Shown: positions 21,332-34,148, numbered from the stretch's first letter. The stretch is 64,000 bases of DNA from Prostheceraeus crozeri (GCA_907163375.1 CAJQUW010005296.1:310001-374000), one strand, 5' to 3'. Program-made: numbers and translations. Notes: generated by a model from the letters alone, not told the origin.

Positions 21332-22293
21332 TGATAGATTTCTGGCGATTCGGTGTTTGTGATAAGCGTCATATCAAATGAATATTTATCTGTTTCCTTT
21401 CCAAGACCGTTTTCCAGGCATTTTAACATGAAGGATATTGCAAATTAATGTGATTGGACGTCTCACAATCCATTCATCTGCTGCGCTCAGCACAGAGAGA
21501 GGAATTGAAAGAGGATGCTTCCAAAAGCGACAGATTAGGAAATACACGATCAACTCTTCATCCATTCATTTTACCGCAAGAGTTTCAATTCCAATCACAC
21601 ACTTCTTAATCAATGGTACATGAAATGCTTGGTGATGAGATGATTCAGTATTTCTTTTATTTGATGCTCAAGATTGTTCAGAATTGGAAGAATTTTGACC
21701 CTTTAGCTTATTTGTAGGCGAATAAGAACGATATCATTTTTCCGACAAGGCCTTTCGATCCGCTCTATTTCATGTCGAACGCGGATATGACAAGTTCATC
21801 GCACAGATCACACATAGATTACAAACATCAAGACGTCACAGAATAGATAGCGAATTGGAGACACGGACAGTACACTACAAAGCCTAGAACAAATGAAATG
21901 GCATGACTTGACAAACCAGACAAAACAAGACATAGAAATGAACAAGGATAATTACGGCCAAGGCAAACATAGGTCATACACGAACTTTTTCTGTACACAC
22001 AAATCAGGAGAAAGACACTTAATACTGATGGCTTCTAAAATACGTAAAAAATGAAAATTATTTACAGAAAATAAAACTTTAAAAAGAGACGCTGCTGTGG
22101 ACGGATTTACAGATGTACAGCTGATGATGTGACGGGTTATGGCACTAGCAGACTTCTTGCGTACATATACGATGAGCACGAAATGTCAGTGACTTCACAA
22201 GTGCAATCTTGTAAGAGAGCGGAACAAAACTGAAATAACTTGTATACAGTCCAGTCCAAGTACACTTTCTAAAAACCGACGTGCAAAGACAAT

Positions 22294-23117
22294 GTGCTGT
22301 CTTTTCTTGATGTAATGTGTAAACGTCGTCAGGACGGGTCGGTAATCACGTCGATTTTTAGAAAGTCTACTTGGACTGGACTGTATACAAGTTATTTCAG
22401 TTTTGTTCCGCTCTCTTACAAGATTGCACTTGTGAAGTCACTGACATTTCGTGCTCATCGTATATGTACGCCAGATGTTTTGCAATCAGAGCTTCGTTTA
22501 ATTGAGGACACTCTTGTCTCCAACGGTTATCCGTTACATTTCATCAGCCGTTTTATGCAATCTCCAAAAGATAAGTGCCCGGAATTTGTTCCGGATAAGA
22601 AAGTTGTTTGGTTGAGATTGCCTTTTGTTGGGGATAAGGTCGCTTCTTTTGCGAAGCGCAGTCTGAACAAGATTTTGTCTGTTTTTCCACTCGTAAAGCC
22701 GGTTATTGTATTTTCTACGTGTCGTGTTCCTGTTTCTTCTCCTAAAGATCGTCAGCCTGTCTCTGCCCAATCCAATGTTATCTATTCTTTTTCGTGTACC
22801 TGCGATGCAGATACCTTGGCAGAACAGGCAGATGTCTTCGGGAGAGGATACAGGAGCACATTCCTGTTTGGCTGAAAGAAGGCAAGAAGGCTCCACCACG
22901 CTCTGAGAAGAAGCCTGCTAGTGCCATAACCCGTCATATCATCAGCTGTACATCTGTAAATCCGTCCACAGCAGCGTCTCTTTTTAAAGTTTTATTTTCT
23001 GTAAATAATTTTCATTTTTTACGTATTTTAGAAGCCATCAGTATTAAGTGTCTTTCTCCTGATTTGTGTGTACAGAAAGAGTTCGTGTATGACCATAGAA
23101 ATAAACTGTTTATCTGA
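22294..23117 (+). pseudogene. PLE reverse transcriptase end plus GIY-YIG domain, broken
   Basis: The first frame reads LSFLDVM...TSIFRK then STWTGLYTSYFSFVPLSYK and RAHRICTPDVLQSELRLIED, which is the palm end and thumb region of PLE reverse transcriptase (the vyRKptfTGlytn...S..P..yK pattern). After the linker, a second frame carries RCRYLGRTGRCLRERIQEH, the helix of the GIY-YIG nuclease, then SAITRHIISC. The coding region is 5'-truncated and no longer in one frame. It ends about 20 bp into the MITE insertion. Confidence 0.85.
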
Positions 23118-23350
23118 AGTTCGCTAGAATGGAAATTGACTCAAGGTCGCGGCACATCCGGGGGAACTAAGTTGGGGCATGAAGAACCAATTAAAAGCTT
23201 CGATTTACTCATGTGACTGAGATCTAACCCAATGATACAGATGTTGGCAGGTGCATCTAAGTGAAAATGCGTGCGATTTATGTGCCGTTATTGTGCATTG
23301 CATGTAGCTTAATTTCCATTCTAGAGGTTTTATTGTTGTCAATTTCTATG
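23094..23350. mobile_element. 257 bp MITE with 8 bp target duplication
   Basis: Ends CATAGAAAT and ATTTCTATG are inverted repeats. A second inverted pair, CTAGAATGGAAATT / AATTTCCATTCTAG, lies about 30 bp inside each end, giving TIRs of about 44 bp. TGTATGAC flanks both sides (23086-23093 and 23351-23358). The inverted PLE arm at 21960-22000 reads straight through this site with a single copy, so it is a true empty site. The 8 bp duplication fits hAT-like elements; 9-10 bp cannot be excluded because neighbouring bases also match. Confidence 0.85.
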
Positions 23351-23606
23351 TGTATGACCTATGTTTGCCTTGGCCGTAATTATCCTTGTTCATTTCTATG
23401 TCTTGTTTTGTCTGGTTTGTCAAGTCATGCCGTTTCATTTGTTCTAGGCTTTGTAGTGTACTGTCCGTGTCTCCAATTCGCTATCTATTCTGTGACGTCT
23501 TGATGTTTGAAATCTATATGTGATCTGTTCGATGAACTTGTCATATCCGCGTTCGACATGAAATAGAGCGGATCGAAAGGCCTTGTCGGAAAAATGCTGT
23601 CGTTCT

Positions 23607-24440
23607 TACTGTTCAGAATTGCCGAATATTCAATTGAGAGCATGAAAACTATATTGGTAAAACTTGCAAGATTTAATGACACAATCTGAGGCAAAATTGT
23701 AAAATATGGTTATGAGGTGCAGATTCGGGCATGCGTGTATTATTTGACAAGCATGGGTCACAAGCGTAGTCAACTTTCATGGAGACGGGATTTGAAATCT
23801 TACCTTAACCGTACTCGGGCTGTGTACAGCGCATCAATCCCGGGGAGATTCTGTATCTTACTAACTTCTTCAAATATTTCTCATCACTTGAATTACATGG
23901 TTTTATATAGGGTAGAATCGGACATTATCGACAGTAAAATGGATTTCGGGCTCTCACAGCTGTATTTCTTGGTTTTGATATAAACTGTGATATCCAAGTA
24001 ATCATATTTTTACTCGTTTATTTACTTTTTATTCTTTCTTACTTTGCTACTTTATCGATTGAATTTATGATTCTAGGTGAAAATGTCGTTTCGTATAATA
24101 TACACTGTCTCCAGTTTCTCTTGCTTGTCTTTTTTTGACGCTTCTTTTGGGAACTGTCGATGTCGCTCTGCTATGTGTCGATATTATGCGAATATAATTA
24201 CAGACTGCACATCTCACTTTTCATCTAAAATCGGAAATTTAATCGATAGATAAATGGATTCTAGTAAGAAGAGATTTTTTGGATATCATAGTCCATATAT
24301 CAAAACCGAGAAATGCAACCGTGAGAGCCCTAAAACTGTCGATATATTGCCCGACATTTTCCATGCATGGTCTGAATAGACCTAATAATTCATAAAATGT
24401 GATACATTCAAATATTGTGAAGGCGATATTCTATGAGACG
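23607..24440. other. Non-coding stretch
   Basis: No gene or repeat recognised; short open frames only. Confidence 0.4.
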
Positions 24441-24870
24441 CACTGTAAACCGTAGAACGACAATTATCCTATAAAATTACTGACATAATCAACCGACGAT
24501 TGATACCTCCAATATCCTGCGATATGCGATGAATTTGTAGGTTCTACACCGACATCGAAACAGATGCTTTGTATGCACATTAACTAAACAAAAACTGTTG
24601 AATATTGATTGATCTTTCCATTAGTGATTGCTTGACTTTTGGGCAATCTGTATTATTGTGTGGCAAAACCATGATTTAATTTGACATAATTTAATTAATT
24701 ACCTACATTTTTGATAAAAATTAAGCTACAATTCATTGCTATTCATTTTGTCGCTTTTTGTCAGTTATTGTAGGTGTTCAGTGGCATCATCCTACAAGAA
24801 CTAACAATGACCGAGAAAATAGATTTTGTAGGATAAATGTCTGTCAATTGTCAGTCAACGGTTTACAGTG
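24441..24870. mobile_element. Inverted-repeat MITE with CACTGTAAACCGT ends
   Basis: The perfect 13 bp ends CACTGTAAACCGT are inverted, and similarity continues as gacaatt and atcctayaaaat blocks inside both ends. Length 430 bp, no coding potential, no clear target duplication, so the superfamily is open. Confidence 0.55.
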
Positions 24871-25064
24871 TGGTAAACAATAATGAAAAAAAACTGGCTA
24901 TTTAGTCAGCATCTTGTTGAAGAAATGCTGTGTGGTATCTATCAACAGTAGTGTCAATATTGCCCGACATTTCTGCATCGACTTCATGTGAAAATATAAA
25001 TTAAAACGACTAAAGAATTTGACGGAATCATAATACTATTCAGTGAAACTACATTCCCCTATGC

Positions 25065-25877
25065 CATTGGTTGGCAACCAAGTTGGGATAGCGGGCCATT
25101 GCGAAAAGGCTCGCGGGCCACCAATTTTAAATGGCAGTGGTATAGGCTCAATATTCTTTTATTCCGTACTTTTAAGTGCACATATGGGCTGTTGTACCGT
25201 ACGTGCATACATAGTGGTCGCACTAAATTTAGATTTTACATGTAGGCTAAATACATACAGCAGTATTGTACGCAACTAATTTGCCGAATCTCAAGGAACA
25301 ATAATTTACTTTCTACAATTCGTGTGAGTATTGAAGTAGGCTACAAGTTAATATGTTAATATATTGCTGTAGTATACTAGTATATTAGTATAGTGAACAA
25401 ATGAAATTCAGCAAGAATATTTGAAAAAATGTTGTCCTGTCAAAATCTTGCGGTTAGATTCCTCCATTCGTAGTTCAGGTCTAATTAGGCTAATATAGAC
25501 TGTTTTGTAGGTTTATTGAGACGTGGTTTATTACGGAGAGAAACATGCACAGTAGGGCATCAAATACTATGTGACTTAGCATAAACTCGCGCCGGTGATG
25601 ACCATTTTGCGCTTATACGAGAAGATATTCATTACGAAAGAAGCATGGTTGGATAATTAGAATGTGAATTTTTGTTTTTTGTGCCATCATATTGCTTATT
25701 TAGCTGTAAATTAATGGTTTTGGAAATTCTGAAGAGGATCCCTCACCCTTAGATGCACCTCCTAAAGGTCGAAGTCGGAGTGATTCATTTTTGCATCATC
25801 GATTCAAGAAATGTCCACGGGCCACTTCAGATATGAGAAGCGGTGGCCCGCAGGCCACTCGTGCATGCCCACCACTG
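25065..25877. mobile_element. hAT-type MITE, copy A
   Basis: Ends are CATTGGTTGGCAACCAAGT and, on the other strand, CAGTGGTGGGCATGCACGAG, with subterminal gcgggccac blocks. A perfect 8 bp duplication CCCTATGC flanks it (25057-25064 and 25878-25885). The CAGTGGTGGGCAAC type end and the 8 bp target are hAT hallmarks. The body matches 42950-44574 over almost its whole length. No transposase is present. Confidence 0.85.
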
Positions 25878-25885
25878 CCCTATGC

Positions 25886-28613
25886 TATGGAATAGCCAAG
25901 CACTTGGCTATCAGATGGCGTGTGAAGAAGCTGACTGATTTGCACTGAACGGGGCAATATACTGTAGAATTCGGCGACTCACTTCACGCTTCGATATCTG
26001 TCGGGATGAGGCAATCAGAAGTGCTCCACATGCGAGTCAACTATTTGTTGGTACAATTTGGTGCACGTGTGGATGAGTTCCTGAACCCTGTGGGAACGAA
26101 TCTGGCGAATAGCTGGCAGATAATCAGCAACATATTATCATGCAATAGTTCAGTAATAATTTTTAGCATATTCGCTGGCGAAGTTCGCCGGCGACAACTC
26201 GCGCTCTGTATGCCACCTTTTACTTTTGACTTTCTCTCTTATTTTCTTTAGTAATCCGCCTCTACAGCCGAGGTTCTATTTTCTCCCTCACCTCCTCACC
26301 ATCACCCGCATGTGGCTAATCTATCTAAGAAATAAGTGCAGACTATCATTCTTTGATAATGATAATGAAGAATATAGAGAATCCGCTTATATCAATTTTC
26401 ATAACATCTCTTGACATTCAATAATTTACAACAATGACAAATATTTGAATAATATAATAGTATTTACTGCGACATTTATGGAAGATAAATACTTTTTTAG
26501 TTTAAGCCTTCGTGAATTAAAAAAGATCCCTTTTTATCAGATCAGACTGAGTATACAATATATTTTCATGTAAAGGTAATATACGAACATAACTACTTAC
26601 CACTAATTAGTTGCTACAATATCGACGATTTCGTCGGTTGGCGAAAAATCAGCTCGCATTAGTAAACAAATATCTACCAACTAATTATAGCAACTTTTTC
26701 GCCAACTGTCGTTTTTAATTTTATACATGTTTTTGGATAGATGATGACCATTTTCACATGCGGAGATAGTTTTTACACGAAAATGAACCTTTAAAAAATT
26801 ATCCACAAAATCGCTGCATCGCCAGATAATCTGTTGATATTAGCAAGATGCGTTCCCACAAGGAAGCCCTACAGCTTCATTTTGGGAAAGTGGCTTAACT
26901 GTCGATATTACCTGACTTTAGCCTAGGTATTTAGAGAATGAAGCTTCCTAACCGTGGAATCCATTTGATCAAACTTGCTCATCTACTTACTATGAACAGC
27001 AACTCAAAATTTAAGAACATTAAATTCGACAAATTTTTTGATATTTTGCCAACTTTTGGCTATAAATCGACTTGGTGACTGCTATTTCCGGTGCCAAGTT
27101 CGTTGGATGCACTGAAAATAGAGATTGATGAGACAGGCAATGAGGTGATTTTAGAATAAATCAAGATTAGACCAACTCATTAAACACTCTGAACTGTAGA
27201 ATACAAAATTTCTCTCCGTCTCTCAAAGGAAGTTCCTCGAATACGACAAGGAGGGCGTTGACGTCGCCGAATGCCGAATCGGTAAAAAATCCCGACGGTT
27301 CGACTCGATTATGTGGTATCCGATTCGCTTTCTAACTGATGCTTCGATCATCCGTTTCAGAAATGAAATTCTGAATGATCTGATAATCGGACATTTTAGT
27401 TCGATTGCCCACACCTCTGATCAATGTCGACTTCTCAGACCTGCCCTAGGATGGAATTTCTTGATCCATTCCTTACCCCGTTCCAACGGGATTCCAATGG
27501 GAAATCCCATTCACTTAGGATTTTTCAAAATTAAGTTGTAATTCCACTATAAACTGTGATGGCCCTGCATCATAAATCTTCGTACCTCAATTTGAACGTA
27601 CTACCCAAAGATTGTTTCGCATGCTATTAGACAAAATAAAGCAAATAACTCTACACTTACTCTATGGCTGAGCAGAAGCCATATATGAAAGAAGTTTGAT
27701 CCTTTGTATAATTTGAAAATAAAAACAACGCAAGGTGCATGCAGTCCGCATCCTATCCTCGTTGTTCCTGTGTGCCGTTCCCTGCGTCGTTCCTGTGTGC
27801 GTTCTCATGTTCATAGTTCATATTTCTTGTATACATGTATATGTGTAACCGGTCTGCCTACGCCATTTTCGTTTCGTAAACGAGATATTCAATATCTTGT
27901 GAAAAAAAAGAAAGGAAAGAAAATTAACGGTCAGCAAAGACTCAAACGCTGAGAGAGAGAGAGAGAGAGAGAGATGAGATGCGAATAAATCGATTAATAA
28001 ACTGGCAGGAGAAAGAAATTCAATGTGCGAATAACGTGATTGTTGATGAAAGAAAAAACGACGATAAAAATGATATCATGAAAACTGATTAATGGTCCAT
28101 GTTAAAAAGGGAGATTAAAAATTCCGTGATAAGAATGAAATGAAGTCGGGCCGAATAGTGGGCAGAGATTAAAGGAAACTTTCAATTTTTAAAAGAAAGA
28201 GGATTTATCGTCAAGTCTCAAAAATTGGTCTAAATTAGAAACGATGAGAAATTGACACAACAACAACACATACAACATCTTCAGCAGCTGTTAGGAGAAC
28301 TCCGGCCTCTCGCGGTGTAACTTAACAACAGAAATAACAACAACTGCCCGCCAGCGAAGAACAACACAGCAGCGTATACGGCAACACATCAGCGAGCGCA
28401 ATTGAAAATTGACGGTATAAGTGACACTGATATTTATGATATCATTTTGGTATAAATGAATCCGATCGAATTGAAGTGAATTCAACATTCAGAAGTGAAC
28501 TATAAGTTTAAAGTTTTTCTTTTATCGCTGTGTATCGCATCTATAGAGTCTTAAAAATTAATATTGATAATTGTTGTGATTGGACGTTGCGATTTCAATT
28601 TTTGTACAAATAG
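25886..28613. other. Non-coding stretch with a GA microsatellite
   Basis: No recognisable gene. A (GA)n run lies at about 27952-27975. Around 26600-26705 short words such as ttagttgctacaa and ttggcgaaaaa occur in both orientations, perhaps a degraded small inverted repeat. Confidence 0.4.
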
Positions 28614-28621
28614 ATTTATCA

Positions 28622-28773
28622 CAGGTCTATCGAAAAAGTGGAATTGAGGTTTATCAGGGTCAATTCCAATTCCAATTCCAGTAGATTTGAATATCGTTAA
28701 TTCCAATTCCGACGAAAAATGGAATTAATTCCGGATCCGTATCGGAATTCCAATTCCGACTTTTCCAACTCTG
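28622..28773. mobile_element. Small MITE rich in ggaatt words
   Basis: The right end reads, on the minus strand, CAGAGTTGGAAAAGTCGGAA; the left end CAGGTCTATCGAAAAAGTGG is a diverged inverted match. Its interior repeats aattccaattcc. The end CAGAGTTGGAA is shared with the better preserved element at 52591-52749. No target duplication is left. Confidence 0.5.
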
Positions 28774-31700
28774 CTCATTATATATTCAGACATAGGACCT
28801 AGTACAGAAACGGTGGTCATCGCCTGAAAAATCAAACGCTTTATTGTCCTCTCTTCATGTTTGGTTAGGTCAATGTGAATGAAACCTAACAAAATGAAGG
28901 GTAGAATTTCTTTAGCGACTTGATTTTAAGGACACTGACCACTAGATCTAGAGAAAAATTACATGCAGTAACTTCCATTAGCAGAACGAGGGTTTAACGG
29001 AGCATGATCATTTATTGTCAAACCAGGTGATAAAAAATACAAACAGAGAGGTTATTACTATGAATTACAGGAGTGTCATCATACTCATGAAAATAACAAA
29101 ACTAAAATGATATCACATCTTTAAGACGAAGAGCAAAACCCAATTATTCAGGACTGTCAGTTATCTTACATCAAGATCAACAAACGGTACAACCGATATC
29201 TCAACGACCGTGAATGCATTGTACTTATCAACAGGGATTGGAGTGGTTGATTGCAGTTAAATTGTGATGCACAATAATTCAAGTGCGAGAGATTTTCCGT
29301 CGACTTCTTGCTTTCCCCTGCTCTAAATGTACGCAAGAATTTCATGGAGAAAGCAGTTGCAATTTTTGAAGGCTGACTCTTACTTTCCGTGTTTTTTTTT
29401 AATATTCCTCCTCTTTATCTTGAAAACTTGTTTTGCAGGATTCAAACTGAGAGATATGTAGGCTTATGTTTTCTAGGAATTTTTAGTAAGTTTGCTCTTG
29501 CATCTCTGCTAATGCCTGATTCACACTGGTCGATGAAGATTTTTCGCAGTAGACTGAGTGAATTCTTTGCGAAGGCTAATGTATCATCTCAGCGGTCGCA
29601 GTCATTTGAATGCGCTCACTCCGAAATTTACTGCAAACACTGCGTTGATTCACTGCAACCACTGCGATGAATGCGAGAATTTCGATCATTTGACTGCGAC
29701 AAAAATGAGCTATTTCATTCTTGCCGCAGTGATCCAGGGAGCTATTGTGTCGAGATAATAGGAAATTTTAGTGTGAAAAATATAGCAACGTACATAGAGT
29801 CATAAAATAATCAATGAATTAAACAGCTGTATGAATTACCTACAAAACTAAATCATGTTGTAAAATGTTCTGATGAAATAGAATAGTACTTATATATTAA
29901 GTTTTAAGTCTTCTTGATTGGGTCCAGAATCGTCTTTCAAAAGATTCCCTGTATAAATGCGCGTAAAAGAGTATTAATGCATTTAATAGTAAAATGAATT
30001 GTTTGCAACATGTTTCACGGTTTTATCCAGTCACGCACAAACTACCGTCATTTATCAACTCTATACCAGAGAGAACGGCCTCCAGTCCAGTTCATGCCAA
30101 GGGAGTTGAGTGTCCCTTAGATATCTTAAGTCACGGGTTACAATGAAATCGTTCACACCTACGTAGTCAACTGATCCTCCGCTGTCAAAATGAAGCCTGA
30201 CTGAGTGGTTTCTCGCAGTCGACTGCAAAAGCATTCACATTACATAATGTCCTTACAGTGTTCAACGACAGGAGTTCGCAATTAGTGAATCAAGCTTAAG
30301 CAGATCGAATGATTTAAAATGTGACTTCTACATGAATCTGTTCCCGAGGGGGAAGGTAAGTAATTGCTGGTTTTATGATATACGCTTTCCAGTCGGCAAT
30401 TTTGATTGTGAAGAAAAGATTATCATAACACCGGTAGCCTTGAAGCTCATCGATATTTGGGGAAGATTCTATATCGTTCACCTGCTTAACTAAAGTAGGC
30501 CTGTAGCTTCGATTCACATAAAAATCGCAGTGTTAAGTGTGTGAGCTTTCTCAAGGTCAAGGATACAACTAGTTTATCTTCATACCATAAATAGCATCTA
30601 CTGAAAATTCAAATACGTAATTATGACAGGTTCATGAAAATTTTGAAATTTTACTGAATTTTGGCTATAAATGTCCGCAATGATTCTTAACACACCCAGC
30701 TGGTTAATCATGAGTCATACCTAGTCATGAGTGCAGACTGATGCACTCATCGATATTTGAAGCAGGAGATTGATTCATGTATGAAGTCCAACTCAAGGAT
30801 GACATGCGTAGGATTTTCCTTATAACGATTCCAATATATCTGTGATATGGCATTCTTTTTTTCACAGCAGCTAAGGTAGGACAAGTATAGGAATTCAATT
30901 CTTCTGAAAATACCTATAAATGACTATCTCATCAAAGTCGCATGCCTAGGCATATCTGCAGAACATTTGAATTTCACATAAGCCTGCTACATATGTTCGA
31001 TATATGTGGTTTAACGGATGACCATGACATAACTCACTCTCTTTTTTCGAACTCTGGCATTATATTGAAAATGCTTCGTTGAAAGTGATCAGGCAAAATA
31101 TTGTAAAAAGTGGCCAGAAAATGCTCCAAGCCTAAGTCACAAGCTGCCAGTTAAGGGAAGTTCAAAAGGACACAAAATGCGACAGGAGGACGTAACCCGC
31201 GCCTCCCAGGCAGGAAATGGATGTGGTTAAGAAGACAGGTGCTAGCTCTTATTTGCATGTCATCAGGTGAAACCTATAACAATTAATGTTGAACACCAAC
31301 GACAGTCAGAAAACGACAAATGTATGTACGGGATTGAATGTTAATCGTCAATCAGTTGTTGTTCGCTATTGTAAAGCGGGACATTTTCTCGACGTTGAAA
31401 TTTCGCGCATTGGCAAAAAATACATTTCCGCCAATCCGCCCGAATTTTGCATTCACTACCAAAATCGTGATATGCAAGTAAACAAACATTACTCCTAATT
31501 AGGACAATTTGTTATGACGTCACATTTTTGTCATATTTTTAGGATAAGTTCCTGCGTCTGATCATACTTAGTCATTTTTCTGTAGTTTTAGACTGTTAGA
31601 GTTGTGGGGAAGAGGCGTAAGAAAATAACCGATGATTGCAGAATGACGCCAATTGGTCTTTTCAGCCGCGCAATGCAGTTAGAGGACAGTTCCAATGCAT

Positions 31701-32729
31701 GCATTGCCTACAGACGTGAATGTTGCCGGCGGCGCCAGGATTGGCTCGTCTGTCTTTTGCCTTTCCTTGCCAGCTAACCGCTGCTCCGGTAGAGCGTTCT
31801 TCTTCATGTTGAAGAAAATGTTTTGCAAAGACAAACTTTTTAACATCAAATGTAGTAAATGACATTGCTGTTTTCTACAACAAACAAGCTGTAAATCGAT
31901 ATACTGTGATAAAAGTTTAAAATAAATCGTTTTGTTTGTCGTAAATTGAACTCTTAAACTTTTTGCCTGAAAATGGAAATATATTTTTTGCTATATTTTA
32001 AGATTTGTGAACCTCACTAAACTACAATTTAAGTTTTTTAGGTCATATTATATCGAGTTTTAGGTCACAAAAATTGCCTACTTATAAGACAGAGGATCTA
32101 CAGTTTTAAAAAGAGTGTATGAAGACTGACTCATGTTATTGATTCGGGAAGTTGGTGACAAATCAATGTCCCAGTTATTGAGTGTCAACGCTGAAAAATC
32201 AGTAATCTCTGTCTGCCAACAACAACGAAGTACAATGCTGAAAAGACTGCAGAAAGTCTTTCAGGTTTCCCAGATCCAAACAATGAAGCAACACCTGAGA
32301 ATGTTGCACTCAGTGGTGCTGCAAATACCGCAATCTTTGTAGCAGCGCAACCATCTACACAAAAAACATGAAAGTGTTCGTGAATTCTCTATTTCTCGTA
32401 TTGAATGAAATCAGTGGAATTCGAGAAAATCTCCAACTTCACAGTATTCACCTTTATTGAATAAATCACTAGAATCTGCTATCTCAAGAAAGAAGTCTGC
32501 TTAGGAATAAGCAGTCTTATTTTTGACCGATTTCAACATTTGTAGGACATGACGGGATATAAGTCTCCAATATCACCAATATAGCGCTAAATAGTCGGCA
32601 ATTTTCGATTGTACCTATTACTCTCAAATAACAACCACTTCAACCCCTGCTTATCAATGCAACATCGTCTATAAAAATGTTCTGAGTCTTTCTTTCAAAG
32701 TAACTGACGTTATTCAGAGCTACGTAGTC
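28774..32729. other. Non-coding stretch, no firm gene
   Basis: No firm gene. A minus-strand frame at 30314-30517 has a coding-like composition (PNIDELQGYRCYDNLFFTIK) but no family match or certain splice sites. The block 29510-29680 repeats words like ttcactgcaaccactgcg and may be part of an old element. Confidence 0.35.
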
Positions 32730-34148
32730 TTAACGGCATATTCCGAACATCATTCTGACGATTCTACAATGATGTAGACGTAAGGCAACGTCCCAATGCT
32801 TTGTAATAATTGAAATCACAAATGGAGAAACGTTGTACCGAGTCAAAGGATTTATGTCACAAGATGCACCCATTAGACGATCAATGATGAGTAAGTGACC
32901 ATTCTGTGCGGCAAGATAAAGGGGAGTTACGTCCAAATTATCACGAGCATTGATATTGGCTCCCATTGCGATTAAATAGGCAGCAACATGTAAATGACCG
33001 TTTTCAGCTGCAAAATGAAGAGCAGTCCTTTCATTATTTGATGTCAACAAAATGTTGCAACCGAATTTCGCTAACTCTTGCAAAATTTCGAAGCGGCCCC
33101 AGCTAGCTGCCACACATGCAGGGGTTTTGCCGGATGCATTTCGTCCGTTCACATCCAATCCAGACTCCAAAAGAAGAAGCACGATCTGAATATGTCCTTG
33201 TTTTACAGCCAATGAAAGCAGAGTTAATCCATTGAAACGCAGCTTGCTAACGCATCCTGCTTCAAGAAGACATTCTACTATTTCCGCATTACCATGAATT
33301 ACAGCTTCTGTGATGGCACATTGTTTCTGATCGTCACAGGCATCAATATTCGCTTTTGGTATCAGAAGATTGACCAAATCGATCACGCCCTCTCGACAGG
33401 CCATCATCAGCGGCCTTCTACCAGCTTCATCACCTAGATTTACATCACAGCCCTTATCAATCAAAAGCTTGGCGATTTCAATGTTTTTGTCGGCAATTGC
33501 GAAGTGCAATGACGTTTTGCCATGTTTTGTGCGGGAATTCAAGTCGCAATGTCCATCGATAAGATATCTAACAACATCTACCTTGTTCTTGAGTGTTGCG
33601 ATTAATAAAGGAGTAAAACCTTCTGAGTCAGCAATTTCCGTATTACAGCCTGATTCCACCAGAAGTTTCACTAAAGCCATTGCTCCACGACGAGCTGCTA
33701 TTTGAATGGCTGTTGCTCCTTCTTTATTCACAGCGTCCATATCACAGCCACGTTCAATCAGCAACCTCATTATATCCACGTAAGACTTGTTAGCTGCGGT
33801 GATAATAGGCGGCAGACGGCTTTGACCAACAGCATCGACGTTGCAATTTGATGATATCAAAACTTTAGCAATATCGGTGTGACCCATTTCGAGTGCTAAA
33901 GACAAAGGTGTAGATCCAAAATCATCACGCGTATTCAAATCACAACCAAGAGCAATTAAACGCTCCACGAACTCCTTTTGGTTTTGATAAACAGCAATCA
34001 ACATGGGAGTGAGATTGAACTTGAATACAATGTTTGGATCTGATTCCAACACGCTTGAGACCAATTGTAAGAAATCAAAATCTAATCGCTGATGATCCAC
34101 ATGAAATTGTAGCTGAACATCAACCATGACTGATGGTTGTACGGCATC
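32730..34148 (-). CDS. Ankyrin-repeat protein exon A
   Basis: This minus-strand frame encodes about 472 residues made almost wholly of ankyrin repeats of 33 residues; I count 12 clear ones and a weak last one. Typical repeats are STPLSLALEMGHTDIAKVL and RTALHFAAENGHLHVAAYL; many carry a Cys in the loop (..GCD.N..). Ankyrin stacks bind partner proteins; nothing here shows which. The frame is open to an ATG at 34184, but ttcttttccag just before 34148 is a strong 3' splice site and the same site, with the same phase, is kept in the paralogous exon at 58625-59428, while sequence upstream is unrelated. So I place the exon start at 34148 (GATGCCGTACAA) and expect earlier exons upstream. No signal peptide, membrane segment or other domain is seen, and the frame ends in a normal stop. 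Confidence 0.75.
   Translation of the reverse strand, partial: DAVQPSVMVDVQLQFHVDHQRLDFDFLQLVSSVLESDPNIVFKFNLTPMLIAVYQNQKEFVERLIALGCDLNTRDDFGSTPLSLALEMGHTDIAKVLISSNCNVDAVGQSRLPPIITAANKSYVDIMRLLIERGCDMDAVNKEGATAIQIAARRGAMALVKLLVESGCNTEIADSEGFTPLLIATLKNKVDVVRYLIDGHCDLNSRTKHGKTSLHFAIADKNIEIAKLLIDKGCDVNLGDEAGRRPLMMACREGVIDLVNLLIPKANIDACDDQKQCAITEAVIHGNAEIVECLLEAGCVSKLRFNGLTLLSLAVKQGHIQIVLLLLESGLDVNGRNASGKTPACVAASWGRFEILQELAKFGCNILLTSNNERTALHFAAENGHLHVAAYLIAMGANINARDNLDVTPLYLAAQNGHLLIIDRLMGASCDINPLTRYNVSPFVISIITKHWDVALRLHHCRIVRMMFGICR

Larger units (their letters stand above)
21722..23606. mobile_element. Penelope-like element, head-to-head inverted dimer
   Basis: The left arm (21722-22279) is an inverted copy of parts of the right arm (22355-23606). 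It covers the 3' region (counterpart 23350-23606), the end of the coding region (counterpart 22909-23093) and the segment 22355-22471, and lacks the 438 bp between 22471 and 22909. The loop is 22280-22354. Such partial inverted copies upstream of a main copy are a known feature of Penelope-like elements. A MITE (23094-23350) interrupts only the right arm. Confidence 0.85.

Noticed and set aside
23261-23503. 80-residue hydrophobic frame resembling a membrane protein
   Set aside because: It crosses the right end of the MITE into the PLE 3' region, so it is a chance fusion frame.
30314-30517. 67-residue minus-strand frame with coding-like composition
   Set aside because: Possible exon, but no domain, no paired splice sites and no paralogue within the window.
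33370-33705. Plus-strand open frame of 111 residues
   Set aside because: It lies antisense to ankyrin exon A and is repeated antisense to exon B; it is a shadow of the conserved minus-strand coding sequence.
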